DNA of 16,201 nt from Bacteroidota bacterium. GTDB taxonomy: Bacteria > Bacteroidota > Bacteroidia > Flavobacteriales > Weeksellaceae. Of the stretch, positions 1 to 7,935 are shown one piece after another (the first letter of the stretch is position 1; every line of letters begins with the position of its first letter). The stretch covers positions 1-16,201 of the forward strand of contig JAEXJU010000066.1 of assembly GCA_023448955.1 (NCBI GenBank). Reading direction: 5' to 3'. The notes below the pieces were generated by a model. That model was not told where the DNA came from, did no database searches, and saw only the letters and a list, made by a program, of their open reading frames with translations. The translations under genes and the position numbers were made by a program.

Positions 1-333
1 GTTCTTGCACCTACTGATGCCGCATTTAACAAATTGCCACAAGGAACTGTTGAAAACCTTGTAAAACCTGAAAATAAAGAAATGCTGACTAAGATTCTAA
101 CTTATCACGTATTGCCTGGGAAGTATAATGCAAAACAAATCTGGGCAGCTGTGAAAGCCGGTAACGGGAAAGCAATGATGAAAACAGTGGAAGGGGAAAA
201 TGTTACTTTTTGGACAAAAGGTAATGACCTGTATGTGAGAGATGCCAAAGGTATGGATGCAAAGGTAACCATTGCAGATGTAAACCAGTCTAATGGTGTT
301 ATCCACGTGATTGATACAGTTCTTATGCCCTAA
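1..333 (+). CDS. Fasciclin-domain protein, 3' part only
   Basis: The reading frame is open from the first base, so the start lies outside the window; 110 codons are visible. They cover most of one fasciclin (FAS1) domain. The first conserved box is at residues 1-13 (VLAPTDAAFNKLP), the central LTYHVLPGK motif follows at about residues 35-43, and the C-terminal box (DVNQSNGVIHVIDTVLMP) ends the protein. FAS1 domains are secreted or surface adhesion modules, and bacterial ones are usually exported single-domain proteins, which fits a protein ending right after the domain. Any signal peptide would be upstream. A hairpin terminator follows directly, so the gene is probably the end of its own transcript, although in this lineage FAS1 genes often sit near ferritin-like genes such as the two that follow. 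The family call is firm; the specific function is unknown. Confidence 0.9.
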   Translation, partial: VLAPTDAAFNKLPQGTVENLVKPENKEMLTKILTYHVLPGKYNAKQIWAAVKAGNGKAMMKTVEGENVTFWTKGNDLYVRDAKGMDAKVTIADVNQSNGVIHVIDTVLMP

Positions 334-342
334 GTAGATGAC

Positions 343-379
343 AAAGCAGCTAATTGTTTTATGCTGCTTTTATTTTTTT
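343..379 (+). terminator. Rho-independent terminator after the fasciclin gene
   Basis: A perfect 8-bp stem (AAAGCAGC at 343-350, GCTGCTTT at 363-370) with a 12-nt loop is followed by TATTTTTTT. It starts 9 bases after the stop codon and separates the fasciclin gene from the ferritin-like pair. Confidence 0.85.
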
Positions 380-408
380 AAAATAAACCAAAACTAAAAA
401 ATATTATT

Positions 409-1122
409 ATGAAAAAAACGATCAGCGTATCTAATCAGGGAGCAACCCTGGATACTGGCAGAAGAAACTTTTTGAAACTCAGCGGAGTTGGGCTTGCAAT
501 GGCCGGACTAGCGCTAGTTGGATGTAACGATGATGATTTGATAATGGATGATGGAAGCGGAAACGTATTTGATTTAGGAAAAGGCGATGTTGGTGTTTTA
601 AATTATGCTTACGCTTTGGAACAGCTGGAAGCAGATTTTTACACCAAAGTTGTTAATAATTTTTACTCAGGCATTTCTAGTGTAGAGAAAGAACTTTTTA
701 CAGATCTTTATCACCACGAAGTGATACACAGGGATTTTTTCAAAGCAGCAATTAGCGGAGCTACTTCCAATGTATTGCCAACTCTGGAATTTCAATATCC
801 GGGAGTGAATTTCAACGACAGAAATTCTGTACTTGCGACAGCAAAAGCATTGGAAGATACAGGTGTTGCAGCATATAATGGTGCCGGAAGATATATCACA
901 AATCCTGATTATCTTGTAATAGCTGGAAAAATAGTTTCTGTAGAAGCCAGACATGCATCTGCAATTAGAAACATAATTAATCCAGGTTCAGCCGATTTTT
1001 CCGGAGATGATGTTATAGATGCTAACGGATTGGATCTTGCAAAAGAACCGAAAGACATTGTAGCAGTAGCAGCAGGATTTATAAAAACACCTTTTACCTG
1101 GAAAGAAAGAGGTATCAGCTAA
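409..1122 (+). CDS. Ferritin-like domain lipoprotein with Tat signal
   Basis: This 237-residue protein matches the Ferritin_2 (PF13668) type. The N-terminus has a twin-arginine motif (R18-R19 in GRRNFLKLSG), a hydrophobic stretch and a lipobox LVGC with C39, so it should be exported folded by Tat and lipid-anchored. The residues after the cysteine (NDDD) resemble the acidic surface-export signal of Bacteroidota lipoproteins, so surface exposure is possible. The four-helix domain (about 58-190) keeps a full di-iron pattern: E71 or E74, E104-x-x-H107, E149 and E179-x-x-H182. The physiological role of Ferritin_2 proteins is poorly known; metal binding or oxidative-stress defence is inference. 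The next gene is a paralogue 24 bases downstream, surely co-transcribed. No clear TAnnTTTG promoter is visible in the short gap after the upstream terminator. Confidence 0.9.
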   Translation: MKKTISVSNQGATLDTGRRNFLKLSGVGLAMAGLALVGCNDDDLIMDDGSGNVFDLGKGDVGVLNYAYALEQLEADFYTKVVNNFYSGISSVEKELFTDLYHHEVIHRDFFKAAISGATSNVLPTLEFQYPGVNFNDRNSVLATAKALEDTGVAAYNGAGRYITNPDYLVIAGKIVSVEARHASAIRNIINPGSADFSGDDVIDANGLDLAKEPKDIVAVAAGFIKTPFTWKERGIS

Positions 1123-1146
1123 TTATCAACATCAAAATCAATCATT

Positions 1147-1965
1147 ATGAATATTCTTAAATTATTAGATAAACTTTCTGACGATAAATTTTTTACAAGA
1201 GAAGCGTCCAGATTAGAAACTATAACCAATCTTACAAGCTTCGGAAAAAAAGCAGCAGTTGCCGCAGTTCCACTTGGCTTGGGAGCAATGATGACTAATT
1301 CTGTGAAAGCAGAAACAACAAGCAATACCACAGCATCATCTGCTGTCTTCAAAGATGCGCTTACCGATGCTTTACAGCTTGCGTTGGTATTAGAATATCT
1401 TGAAGATGAATACTACAGAATGGGATTAAGTAAGGCTAATCTTATTCCTTCTGCCGACAGAACCGTATTTATGCAGATTTCTAAACACGAAACAGCACAC
1501 GTTGCTTTCCTTAAAAGTGCTTTAACTTCGTTAGGGCAAACTCCGGGAGCAAAACCAAATTTCGATTTTACTGCAAAAGGAAATTTTTCCCCATTTACAG
1601 ATTACAATCAGTTTCTTACTCTTGCGCAGGCATTTGAAGATACTGGTGTGAGAGCTTATAAAGGCCAGGCTGGAAATGTGATGTCTAATAAAGATGTCTT
1701 AACAGCTGCACTTCAGATCCACTCCGTAGAAGCAAGACATGCATCTCAAGTTAGAAGAATGAGAGCTAACAAAGGTTGGATAGAGCTATCCAACGGAGGG
1801 AATATGCCTTCTGCGACTAACGCTGTGTATGCAGGAGAAGAAAATACAAATCAAGCCGGATTCAATACTGCAAATGCTTTTGGAGCGGCGGCAGGTTCGG
1901 CTGCTTATGACGAAGTACTAAGCGGAAGTGATGCAACTGCAATTGCCTCATTATTTATAGCATAG
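1147..1965 (+). CDS. Ferritin-like domain protein, paralogue of the preceding gene
   Basis: This 272-residue protein is a second Ferritin_2 (PF13668) protein. The putative di-iron ligands are E83 or E86, E115-x-x-H118, E164 and E195-x-x-H198. The block EDTGVRAYKGQAG plus SVEARHASQVR is nearly the same as in its neighbour, so the pair probably arose by tandem duplication. The N-terminus differs: a polar stretch of about 32 residues, then FGKK, a hydrophobic run (36-49) and a possible signal peptidase site SVKA-E at 55/56. There is no twin arginine and no lipobox cysteine, so this product is probably soluble in the periplasm or exported in complex with the lipoprotein partner. The C-terminal 70 residues are glycine-, alanine- and asparagine-rich and have no counterpart of that length in the first paralogue. 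It ends the operon ahead of a strong terminator. Confidence 0.9.
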   Translation: MNILKLLDKLSDDKFFTREASRLETITNLTSFGKKAAVAAVPLGLGAMMTNSVKAETTSNTTASSAVFKDALTDALQLALVLEYLEDEYYRMGLSKANLIPSADRTVFMQISKHETAHVAFLKSALTSLGQTPGAKPNFDFTAKGNFSPFTDYNQFLTLAQAFEDTGVRAYKGQAGNVMSNKDVLTAALQIHSVEARHASQVRRMRANKGWIELSNGGNMPSATNAVYAGEENTNQAGFNTANAFGAAAGSAAYDEVLSGSDATAIASLFIA

Positions 1966-1992
1966 CGCTGACCATAATAGTTTTTTTTTGTG

Positions 1993-2030
1993 AATCATTT
2001 TCCGGCTCATACCGGGAAATGATTTTTTTT
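1993..2030 (+). terminator. Rho-independent terminator after the ferritin-like pair
   Basis: A 13-bp stem (AATCATTTTCCGG at 1993-2005 with CCGGGAAATGATT at 2012-2024, one G-U pair) and a 6-nt loop are followed by a run of T. The bases before the hairpin are also T-rich, not A-rich, so it should work only on the plus strand. Confidence 0.9.
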
Positions 2031-2138
2031 AAATTATAGTAAGTTCGATGTAAGAAATTTATAAGTTGATAATAATTAATTTATTGAATTTTTTGAATTG
2101 CGTCGGGATTCACATGAAGTAAATTCTAATTCAAAATA

Positions 2139-2220
2139 GGCTTTAACCAAAATTGATGATATATTTTGGATAAAGCCAATTTTTTTGTTCCGCATCATTA
2201 AAATGGGTTAAAGCCCATTT
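2139..2220. repeat. Two linked hairpins, candidate dispersed intergenic repeat
   Basis: The first hairpin pairs 2139-2153 (GGCTTTAACCAAAAT) with 2163-2177 (ATTTTGGATAAAGCC), 15 positions with one mismatch, followed by a T run at 2180-2186. The second pairs AAATGGG (2201-2207) with CCCATTT (2214-2220), and its loop region carries GGTTAAAGCC, the same core as the arms of the first hairpin. Shared arm sequence in two adjacent palindromes suggests a mobile or amplified palindromic unit rather than a simple terminator. From memory, similar TAAAGCCCATTYCTATTGAT strings recur between genes in Chryseobacterium relatives, but I cannot check this here. It may also terminate the minus-strand gene at 2426. 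Confidence 0.55.
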
Positions 2221-2425
2221 CTATTGATATTTTTGCATTATAATATTCATTTAAAATTGAATAATTATATTATAAATCTATTATTGATATTCAGTGGTTT
2301 ATTAGCAAAATCAACTGTGTAGAATTAGTGATAAGATGATTCAAGTGGCATATGCTTCAATAAATAATGATTCCAAGAAGAGAAACAACTATAAAGTAAT
2401 TGTTAACCTTTTATTTATACAGCAA

Positions 2426-2731
2426 CTAATTAGAACTGAAATAGACTTCTGTTATAACGCCTTCACCGATTTTGATGCTACTAAAGAAAAGTTCAAAGTC
2501 CAAACCTTTGTACAATTCTGTACTGTTATCTAAAACAGAAATATTCGCATTTACATTTTCGCCGGGAAAAACAAGTTCAGTATCAATGTAATTCTGAATA
2601 CAAAAAAAATCTTTATTAGTAAATGGAAATCTTAAAACACACCTGAAGCCGGACGAAAGTGGTGAGGTAAGTCCGCTTTTGTCGCTGGAAAAATATGTTA
2701 TGTGAGCCTTGAAGTCGGGTTTTCTATCCAT
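2426..2731 (-). CDS. Free-standing EF-Tu domain III-like small protein
   Basis: From the ATG at 2731 this encodes 101 residues, MDRKPDFKAHITYFSSDKSG onward. I align it by eye with the C-terminal beta-barrel (domain III) of elongation factor Tu. DFKAHITYFSSDKSG matches FEAEVYILSKDEGG, SPLSSGFR (23-30) matches TPFFSGYR, ELVFPGENVNANI (52-64) matches EMVMPGDNVKMVV, and GLDFEL plus KIGEGVITEVY (87-97) match GLRFAI plus TVGAGVVAKVL. There is no GTPase domain and no room for one. An earlier in-frame ATG at 2764 would add MVLIKILYIHK, but the domain begins just after the 2731 start, so I prefer that. The gene converges with the ferritin-like genes and diverges from tamB. Function is unknown; proteins of this type may be mis-annotated as EF-Tu fragments. 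Confidence 0.75.
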   Translation of the reverse strand: MDRKPDFKAHITYFSSDKSGLTSPLSSGFRCVLRFPFTNKDFFCIQNYIDTELVFPGENVNANISVLDNSTELYKGLDFELFFSSIKIGEGVITEVYFSSN

Positions 2732-2898
2732 TTTGTGAATATATAAAATCTTAATCAATACCAATAAAATATCCTCGATTTTAATATTTATATTTTTAAA
2801 AAAAATAATTGATTATTGACGGATATAAATAAAAGTTAGCTTAATTTTAACAAATTAGCATACTGTTTGCTTTGGTTAAAATTTAAACTAAACTAATA

Positions 2899-5800
2899 TT
2901 GAAATTGAAACTCAACTGGCGTAAAATTCTTAGACGTACACTCATAACTATTATCAGCATTTTTGTTTTTATTTTGTTGCTGATTTTTAGTTTGCGCATT
3001 CCCGCTGTTCAAAACTATGTTAAGGACAAATTAATTGTTTATCTTGAAGGAAAGATCAAAACCAAAGTAAGCCTGGAAAAAGTTTATGTTGCTTTTCCAA
3101 ACAGCCTTGTGATGGAAAACCTCTACCTAAAAGGGCAAAAAATCGATACACTTCTGACGGTCAAAAAGTTCGATGTAGGATTGGATATGTGGCAGCTGCT
3201 GAAGTCAAAAGCAGATTTGACATCCATTGATCTGGAAGGTGTAAGAGCCAATGTTGTCAGAGATCCTCAGGGAAAATTCAACTTCGACTATATTATCGAT
3301 GCTTTTGCAACATCTGACAAAGAACAGGAAAAGAAACCTTCAAAGCCATTTATTATCTCACTGGATAAAATTAATCTCAAAGATATTGGCATTACTTTTA
3401 AAGATCAGCAGTCCAGAAATGATATCAATGTTTACTTTAAATCCTTTGACACGAGGGTAAAAACATTTGACCTACAAAATAATTCTTACGCAGTTAATGA
3501 CATCAATCTTGATGGTTTGAAATTAAAACTGAAACAAGATCTGATAGAAGAAGTTTCCAAAAATGTGGAACAGAAGGTGGATTCATTGAATCAGAAAAAA
3601 CCAATGCAGCTAGGTCTCAACCGAATAAAGCTGACTAATTTTAATGTTGATTATGGCGATGATAATACCAAGACATTTGCAAAAATTCTTTTTAATGAAT
3701 TAAGCACAAAAGTCAATAGAATTGATCTTCAGAATAATTCTTATGATGTTGATAATGTGACTTTATCTGGTGCAAACATTAACGCCAATCTCTTTCTACC
3801 TGTTGCCGATGCTAACGCAAAAGATCAGGGGAAGGTTTCAAATAAGAATAATCCTGAACAAAAGCCAATACAGCTTCTTTTAGGAAAGCTGAATTTGAAT
3901 GATGTAAAAGTGGTGTATAATAACACGGCTATGTCACCGGCAAAAGCAGGAATGGATTTTAATCATCTCAATTTTGGAAAACTTAATGTTGATGTCCGTG
4001 ATTTCAAAATGCAGAACGGAACTTTTGCTGGCCAGGTCAAATCAGCAGAAATCCAGGAATCCAAAGGTCTTAACATCCAGAAATTTAATACAGATTTTGT
4101 TTATACAGAAAAGCAGGCTTACCTGAAAGATCTATATCTTCAGACACCTAGAACCATTTTGAGAGACGAAATAGTCCTCAATTATAATTCAATAGAACAG
4201 CTGTCGGCCAATCCTGGCGCTGTACAGTTATCTGCCAATATCAAAGATTCTAAAATTGGATTCGCTGATATATTGAATATTGTTCCGACACTCAGAAACA
4301 CAGCGCCTTTTAATAAGTATCCTAATGCCATTCTGAATGTCAATCTTCAGGCAGAAGGTCTGGTAAATGACCTTTTGATAAGAGATTTGAAGCTTTCCGG
4401 TCTGGATCAGTTGAGAGTAGCAGCTTCCGGAAGAATTAAAAATGCAATGAATCCGGATCAGCTTTATTATGATTTAAGGATTGGTGAGCTGGCTTCATCA
4501 GGCCGAACGTTATTCAATCTTGTGCCGAAAGGAACTATTCCTTCTAACATTGCATTGCCTTCCCATCTTAGCATAAAAGGTTACGCAAAGGGAACAACTA
4601 AAATCATTAATACAGATCTTAATCTTTATTCTACTTTAGGTAGTGCAGCAGTTGTTGCTAAACTGGATATGCGAAGAAAAAATCGTGAGCTATTTGATGT
4701 CAAAGCGAATTTACAAAATCTGAATATTGGCAAATTAATTCAGAATAAAGATTTAGGAAGAATTTCAGCTGTCATTAATGCAAAAGGACAGAGTTTCGAT
4801 CCGAAGATAATGTCTGCGCAAATTGTAGGTTATGTGAAATCTGCAACATATAAAAATTATACTTATCAGAATATGAATCTGAAAGGTAAAATCAATCGTG
4901 GTGCGTATAATGTTAATCTGGATTCAAAAGATCCGAATGCCAATCTGCATCTCGCAGCATCAGGTGTTTACAGTGATAAAAATCCAACGATCAAAATTAA
5001 TGGTGATGTCAAAAAACTGGATTTGAATAAGCTTGGTTTCTACAGCTCACCGATGATTTTAGCAGGATCTATTGACGGAGATTTCAGAAGTCTGGATCCG
5101 GACAATCTCAATGGTTATCTTAATCTTCAGAATTTTGCGATCTCGGATACTAAAGAAGTTTATCCCGTTCAGGAAATAAAACTTAATGCGGTTTCTACCG
5201 CAGATTCTACGAAAATCAATTTCAATTCTCAGATTGCAGATGTAGAACTGAAAGGGAAATATAAATTAACGCAGATCTTCGGTGCATTGTCTCAGACGGT
5301 CAATCAATACTATCAGTTTCAGAAACCAGGCAAAACACAGAAAATTGAAGCAGGTCAGTACTTTACGCTCAATGCGACCATTAAAAATGATGATCTGATA
5401 AGGAAATTTGTTCCCGAACTGAAAAGTTTTGAAACCATCAATATCACAGGGAATTATAATGCTGATTCCCAGTTAATTGAATTGGATGCCAGAATCCCGC
5501 AGGTTTTGTATGGAACCAACACGCTTGAAAATACGAATCTGAAATTGACAAATCAGAATCAGGCTTTGCAGTATAACCTAGATGTCGCAGCTCTGAAAAG
5601 CGAGAGCTTTGCTTTGAATAAAGTTAATATTAATGGCGATTTGGCCAATAATATCATCAATTATAATATTACGACGAAAGATGAAAAAGATCAGACGCAG
5701 TTCCTGATTGCGGGGAATGCCAAATCAATGAATGACATCACAGAAATTTCTCTGAAGCCAGATGGTCTGAAACTGAATTATATGGATTGGAACGTGGCGG

Positions 5801-7935
5801 AAAATAATAAGATTCAGATTTTCGATCAGGGAATTGTAGCGGATAATTTCAGATTATCTAATGCTGGCGCAGAGATTTCTTTGCAGTCCGAAAGTAGTTC
5901 GCCAAACAGTCCGCTCAATGTCACTCTGAAAGATTTTAAAATTGAAACCATTACAGAGATCATCAAAAAAGATTCGCTTCTTGCCAAAGGAACTATTAAC
6001 GGAACTGCACAGCTGAGGAATCTCACTAAAAATATGACCTTCACTTCAGATATTAATGTTACCGATTTGTTTGTATTTGGCAGTCCGGTTGGCAATCTTG
6101 ATATTAAGGTCAATAATCAGTCGGCTAACTTGCTGAATGCTGATATTGTATTAACAAGTAACGAGAATGATGTGAAAATTCTGGGTAATTATAACACCGC
6201 TTCCAGCAGCTTTGACCTGAATCTGGCGATGAATCAGCTTCAGATGAAAACGCTTCAGGGTTTTACAATGAATGCGATTACCAATACGGAAGGATATCTT
6301 TCCGGTGATCTGAAAATTACAGGAACGACTGATGCGCCAAGAATCATTGGAGGTGTCAAGATGAATAACGTTGGACTGATGATTGCCAAAACGGGCAGCG
6401 ATTTCAGAAATATCAATGACAAAATAGGATTTACCAATCGTGGAATTGAATTCGATAACTTTAAGATCAATGACAAGGACGGTAATTCGCTCAATATAGA
6501 CGGACAGGTTCTCACGCAGACTTACAGGGATTTTGCTTTCAATCTGGATATTAATGCGAAAGATTTCAAGGTCGTTAATTCAAAAAAATCAAACGATGCT
6601 TTGATGTATGGTATTTTAGCAATTGATGCAGCGTTGAAAGTGCGTGGTAATCTTGATCTGCCAAAAGTGGACGGGCGATTGGCTGTTGCGGATAATACGG
6701 ATTTTACCTTTGTTCTCCCACAGTCCACGCCATCATTGCAGGAGCGTGACGGCATTGTTGAGTTCATTGACCAGGATCAGATTGCACTTAACAAAACCAT
6801 TACAGCAGATTCTTTGAACGCACCAAGCAAAATCAAAGGTAAGGATGTGAGCGTGAATATCGAAGTTAGTAAAGAAGCCAAGATGTCACTGCTGATTGAC
6901 AAAGCTAATGGCGATTTTGTTAAATTACAAGGAGAAGCCGAACTGACAGGCGGTATTGATCCATCCGGAAAGACAACTTTAGTTGGTGTTTATGAAGTGG
7001 AATCAGGAAGTTATGAAATGACAGTAAGCGTTCTGAAACGTAAGTTCGATATTCAGAAAGGAAGTACAATTACGTGGACAGGCGAACCAACTACCGCACT
7101 GCTGAACATTACCGCAATTTATAAAACGGAGACAGCGCCAATCGATCTGGTTGAGCAGCAGCTGAGCGGCGAAAGTAACTCGACTTTAAATCAATTTAAA
7201 CAAAGAATTCCGTTTAACACACTGCTGAAAATGAAAGGCGAACTTCTGAAACCTGAAATCAGTTTTGATATTACCACCGATGAAAAAAATAATTCGGTTT
7301 CCTCAACTGTCACAGACATTGTAGACCAAAAGTTATCACAAATCAGAACACAGGAATCCGAAATGAATAAGCAGGTTTTTGCTTTGCTTTTGCTGAACAG
7401 ATTTATTGGCGAAAATCCTTTCGAATCTAGTGCCGGTCTTTCTGCTGAAGCGATGGCGAGACAAAGTGTTAGTAAAATATTATCTCAGCAAATCAATAAT
7501 CTGGCTTCGGATCTGATAAAAGGTGTAGACCTTAATTTTGATCTGGAATCTTCCGAAGATTACTCTTCAGGAGAAAAAAATACAAGAACTGATCTGAATG
7601 TGGACATCAGCAAAAAACTGCTGAATGACCGTCTGAAAGTTTCAGTCGGAAGTAATTTCGGGCTGGAAGGTGATGCAAGACAGAATGAAAATATGACCAA
7701 TATTGCTGGTGATGTAACCGTGGATTATAGCCTTTCCCGTGACGGAAGATATACACTGAGAGCTTATCGTAAAAACGAATATCAGGTGGCGTTGCAAGGA
7801 CAGATTGTAGAAACAGGAGTTGGTTTCATCATCACGCTGGATTATGATAAATTCCGTGAGATTTTCCAGAAATCCAGAGAAAGATCTAGAAAAGAAAAGC
7901 AAAAAGAAAACAATAAAGCCGTAGAATTCAAATAA
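2899..7935 (+). CDS. tamB: Translocation and assembly module protein TamB
   Basis: A 1678-residue AsmA/TamB-type protein expected to bridge the periplasm from an inner-membrane anchor (hydrophobic segment about 14-32 after a basic N-terminus) to the outer-membrane partner TamL. The long middle is repetitive beta-strand sequence typical of a lipid-binding groove. The family's C-terminal TamB domain (PF04357, formerly DUF490) is clear: GVYEVESGSYEM at about 1363-1374, FDIQKGSTITWTGEP at about 1383, and FALLLLNRFIGENPF at about 1494. The role is in outer-membrane protein assembly or phospholipid transport. The start is a TTG; no in-frame ATG lies just upstream, and the product starts with the expected basic-then-hydrophobic anchor. 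The last 25 residues are highly charged (many K, R, E). Its stop overlaps the tamL start by one base (TAATG), implying coupled translation. No exact TAnnTTTG promoter precedes it; TACTGTTTG at 2861-2869 has one extra base. Confidence 0.93.
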   Translation: MKLKLNWRKILRRTLITIISIFVFILLLIFSLRIPAVQNYVKDKLIVYLEGKIKTKVSLEKVYVAFPNSLVMENLYLKGQKIDTLLTVKKFDVGLDMWQLLKSKADLTSIDLEGVRANVVRDPQGKFNFDYIIDAFATSDKEQEKKPSKPFIISLDKINLKDIGITFKDQQSRNDINVYFKSFDTRVKTFDLQNNSYAVNDINLDGLKLKLKQDLIEEVSKNVEQKVDSLNQKKPMQLGLNRIKLTNFNVDYGDDNTKTFAKILFNELSTKVNRIDLQNNSYDVDNVTLSGANINANLFLPVADANAKDQGKVSNKNNPEQKPIQLLLGKLNLNDVKVVYNNTAMSPAKAGMDFNHLNFGKLNVDVRDFKMQNGTFAGQVKSAEIQESKGLNIQKFNTDFVYTEKQAYLKDLYLQTPRTILRDEIVLNYNSIEQLSANPGAVQLSANIKDSKIGFADILNIVPTLRNTAPFNKYPNAILNVNLQAEGLVNDLLIRDLKLSGLDQLRVAASGRIKNAMNPDQLYYDLRIGELASSGRTLFNLVPKGTIPSNIALPSHLSIKGYAKGTTKIINTDLNLYSTLGSAAVVAKLDMRRKNRELFDVKANLQNLNIGKLIQNKDLGRISAVINAKGQSFDPKIMSAQIVGYVKSATYKNYTYQNMNLKGKINRGAYNVNLDSKDPNANLHLAASGVYSDKNPTIKINGDVKKLDLNKLGFYSSPMILAGSIDGDFRSLDPDNLNGYLNLQNFAISDTKEVYPVQEIKLNAVSTADSTKINFNSQIADVELKGKYKLTQIFGALSQTVNQYYQFQKPGKTQKIEAGQYFTLNATIKNDDLIRKFVPELKSFETINITGNYNADSQLIELDARIPQVLYGTNTLENTNLKLTNQNQALQYNLDVAALKSESFALNKVNINGDLANNIINYNITTKDEKDQTQFLIAGNAKSMNDITEISLKPDGLKLNYMDWNVAENNKIQIFDQGIVADNFRLSNAGAEISLQSESSSPNSPLNVTLKDFKIETITEIIKKDSLLAKGTINGTAQLRNLTKNMTFTSDINVTDLFVFGSPVGNLDIKVNNQSANLLNADIVLTSNENDVKILGNYNTASSSFDLNLAMNQLQMKTLQGFTMNAITNTEGYLSGDLKITGTTDAPRIIGGVKMNNVGLMIAKTGSDFRNINDKIGFTNRGIEFDNFKINDKDGNSLNIDGQVLTQTYRDFAFNLDINAKDFKVVNSKKSNDALMYGILAIDAALKVRGNLDLPKVDGRLAVADNTDFTFVLPQSTPSLQERDGIVEFIDQDQIALNKTITADSLNAPSKIKGKDVSVNIEVSKEAKMSLLIDKANGDFVKLQGEAELTGGIDPSGKTTLVGVYEVESGSYEMTVSVLKRKFDIQKGSTITWTGEPTTALLNITAIYKTETAPIDLVEQQLSGESNSTLNQFKQRIPFNTLLKMKGELLKPEISFDITTDEKNNSVSSTVTDIVDQKLSQIRTQESEMNKQVFALLLLNRFIGENPFESSAGLSAEAMARQSVSKILSQQINNLASDLIKGVDLNFDLESSEDYSSGEKNTRTDLNVDISKKLLNDRLKVSVGSNFGLEGDARQNENMTNIAGDVTVDYSLSRDGRYTLRAYRKNEYQVALQGQIVETGVGFIITLDYDKFREIFQKSRERSRKEKQKENNKAVEFK

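Larger units (their letters stand above)
1966..2425. other. Gene-free stretch between two convergent genes
   Basis: No convincing coding frame occurs here. The stretch holds the ferritin-pair terminator (1993-2030), an AT-rich segment with a 9-bp inverted repeat (TTTTGAATT at 2091-2099, AATTCAAAA at 2128-2136), and the two-hairpin element at 2139-2220. I see nothing recognisable in 2221-2425. A short open frame that begins at 2336 on the plus strand runs antisense into the real minus-strand gene and is not supported. Confidence 0.7.

Noticed and set aside
2336..2533. 65-codon plus-strand open frame in the intergenic region
   Set aside because: It overlaps antisense the better-supported EF-Tu domain III-like gene, has no recognisable domain and no good start context.
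2732..2764. Longer start (2764) for the small minus-strand gene
   Set aside because: The extra 11 residues (MVLIKILYIHK) lie outside the EF-Tu-like domain and have no match; not excluded, only less likely.
5826..6767. Several minus-strand open frames opposite tamB
   Set aside because: They are antisense shadows of a long conserved gene, with no domains and no promoter or start context.
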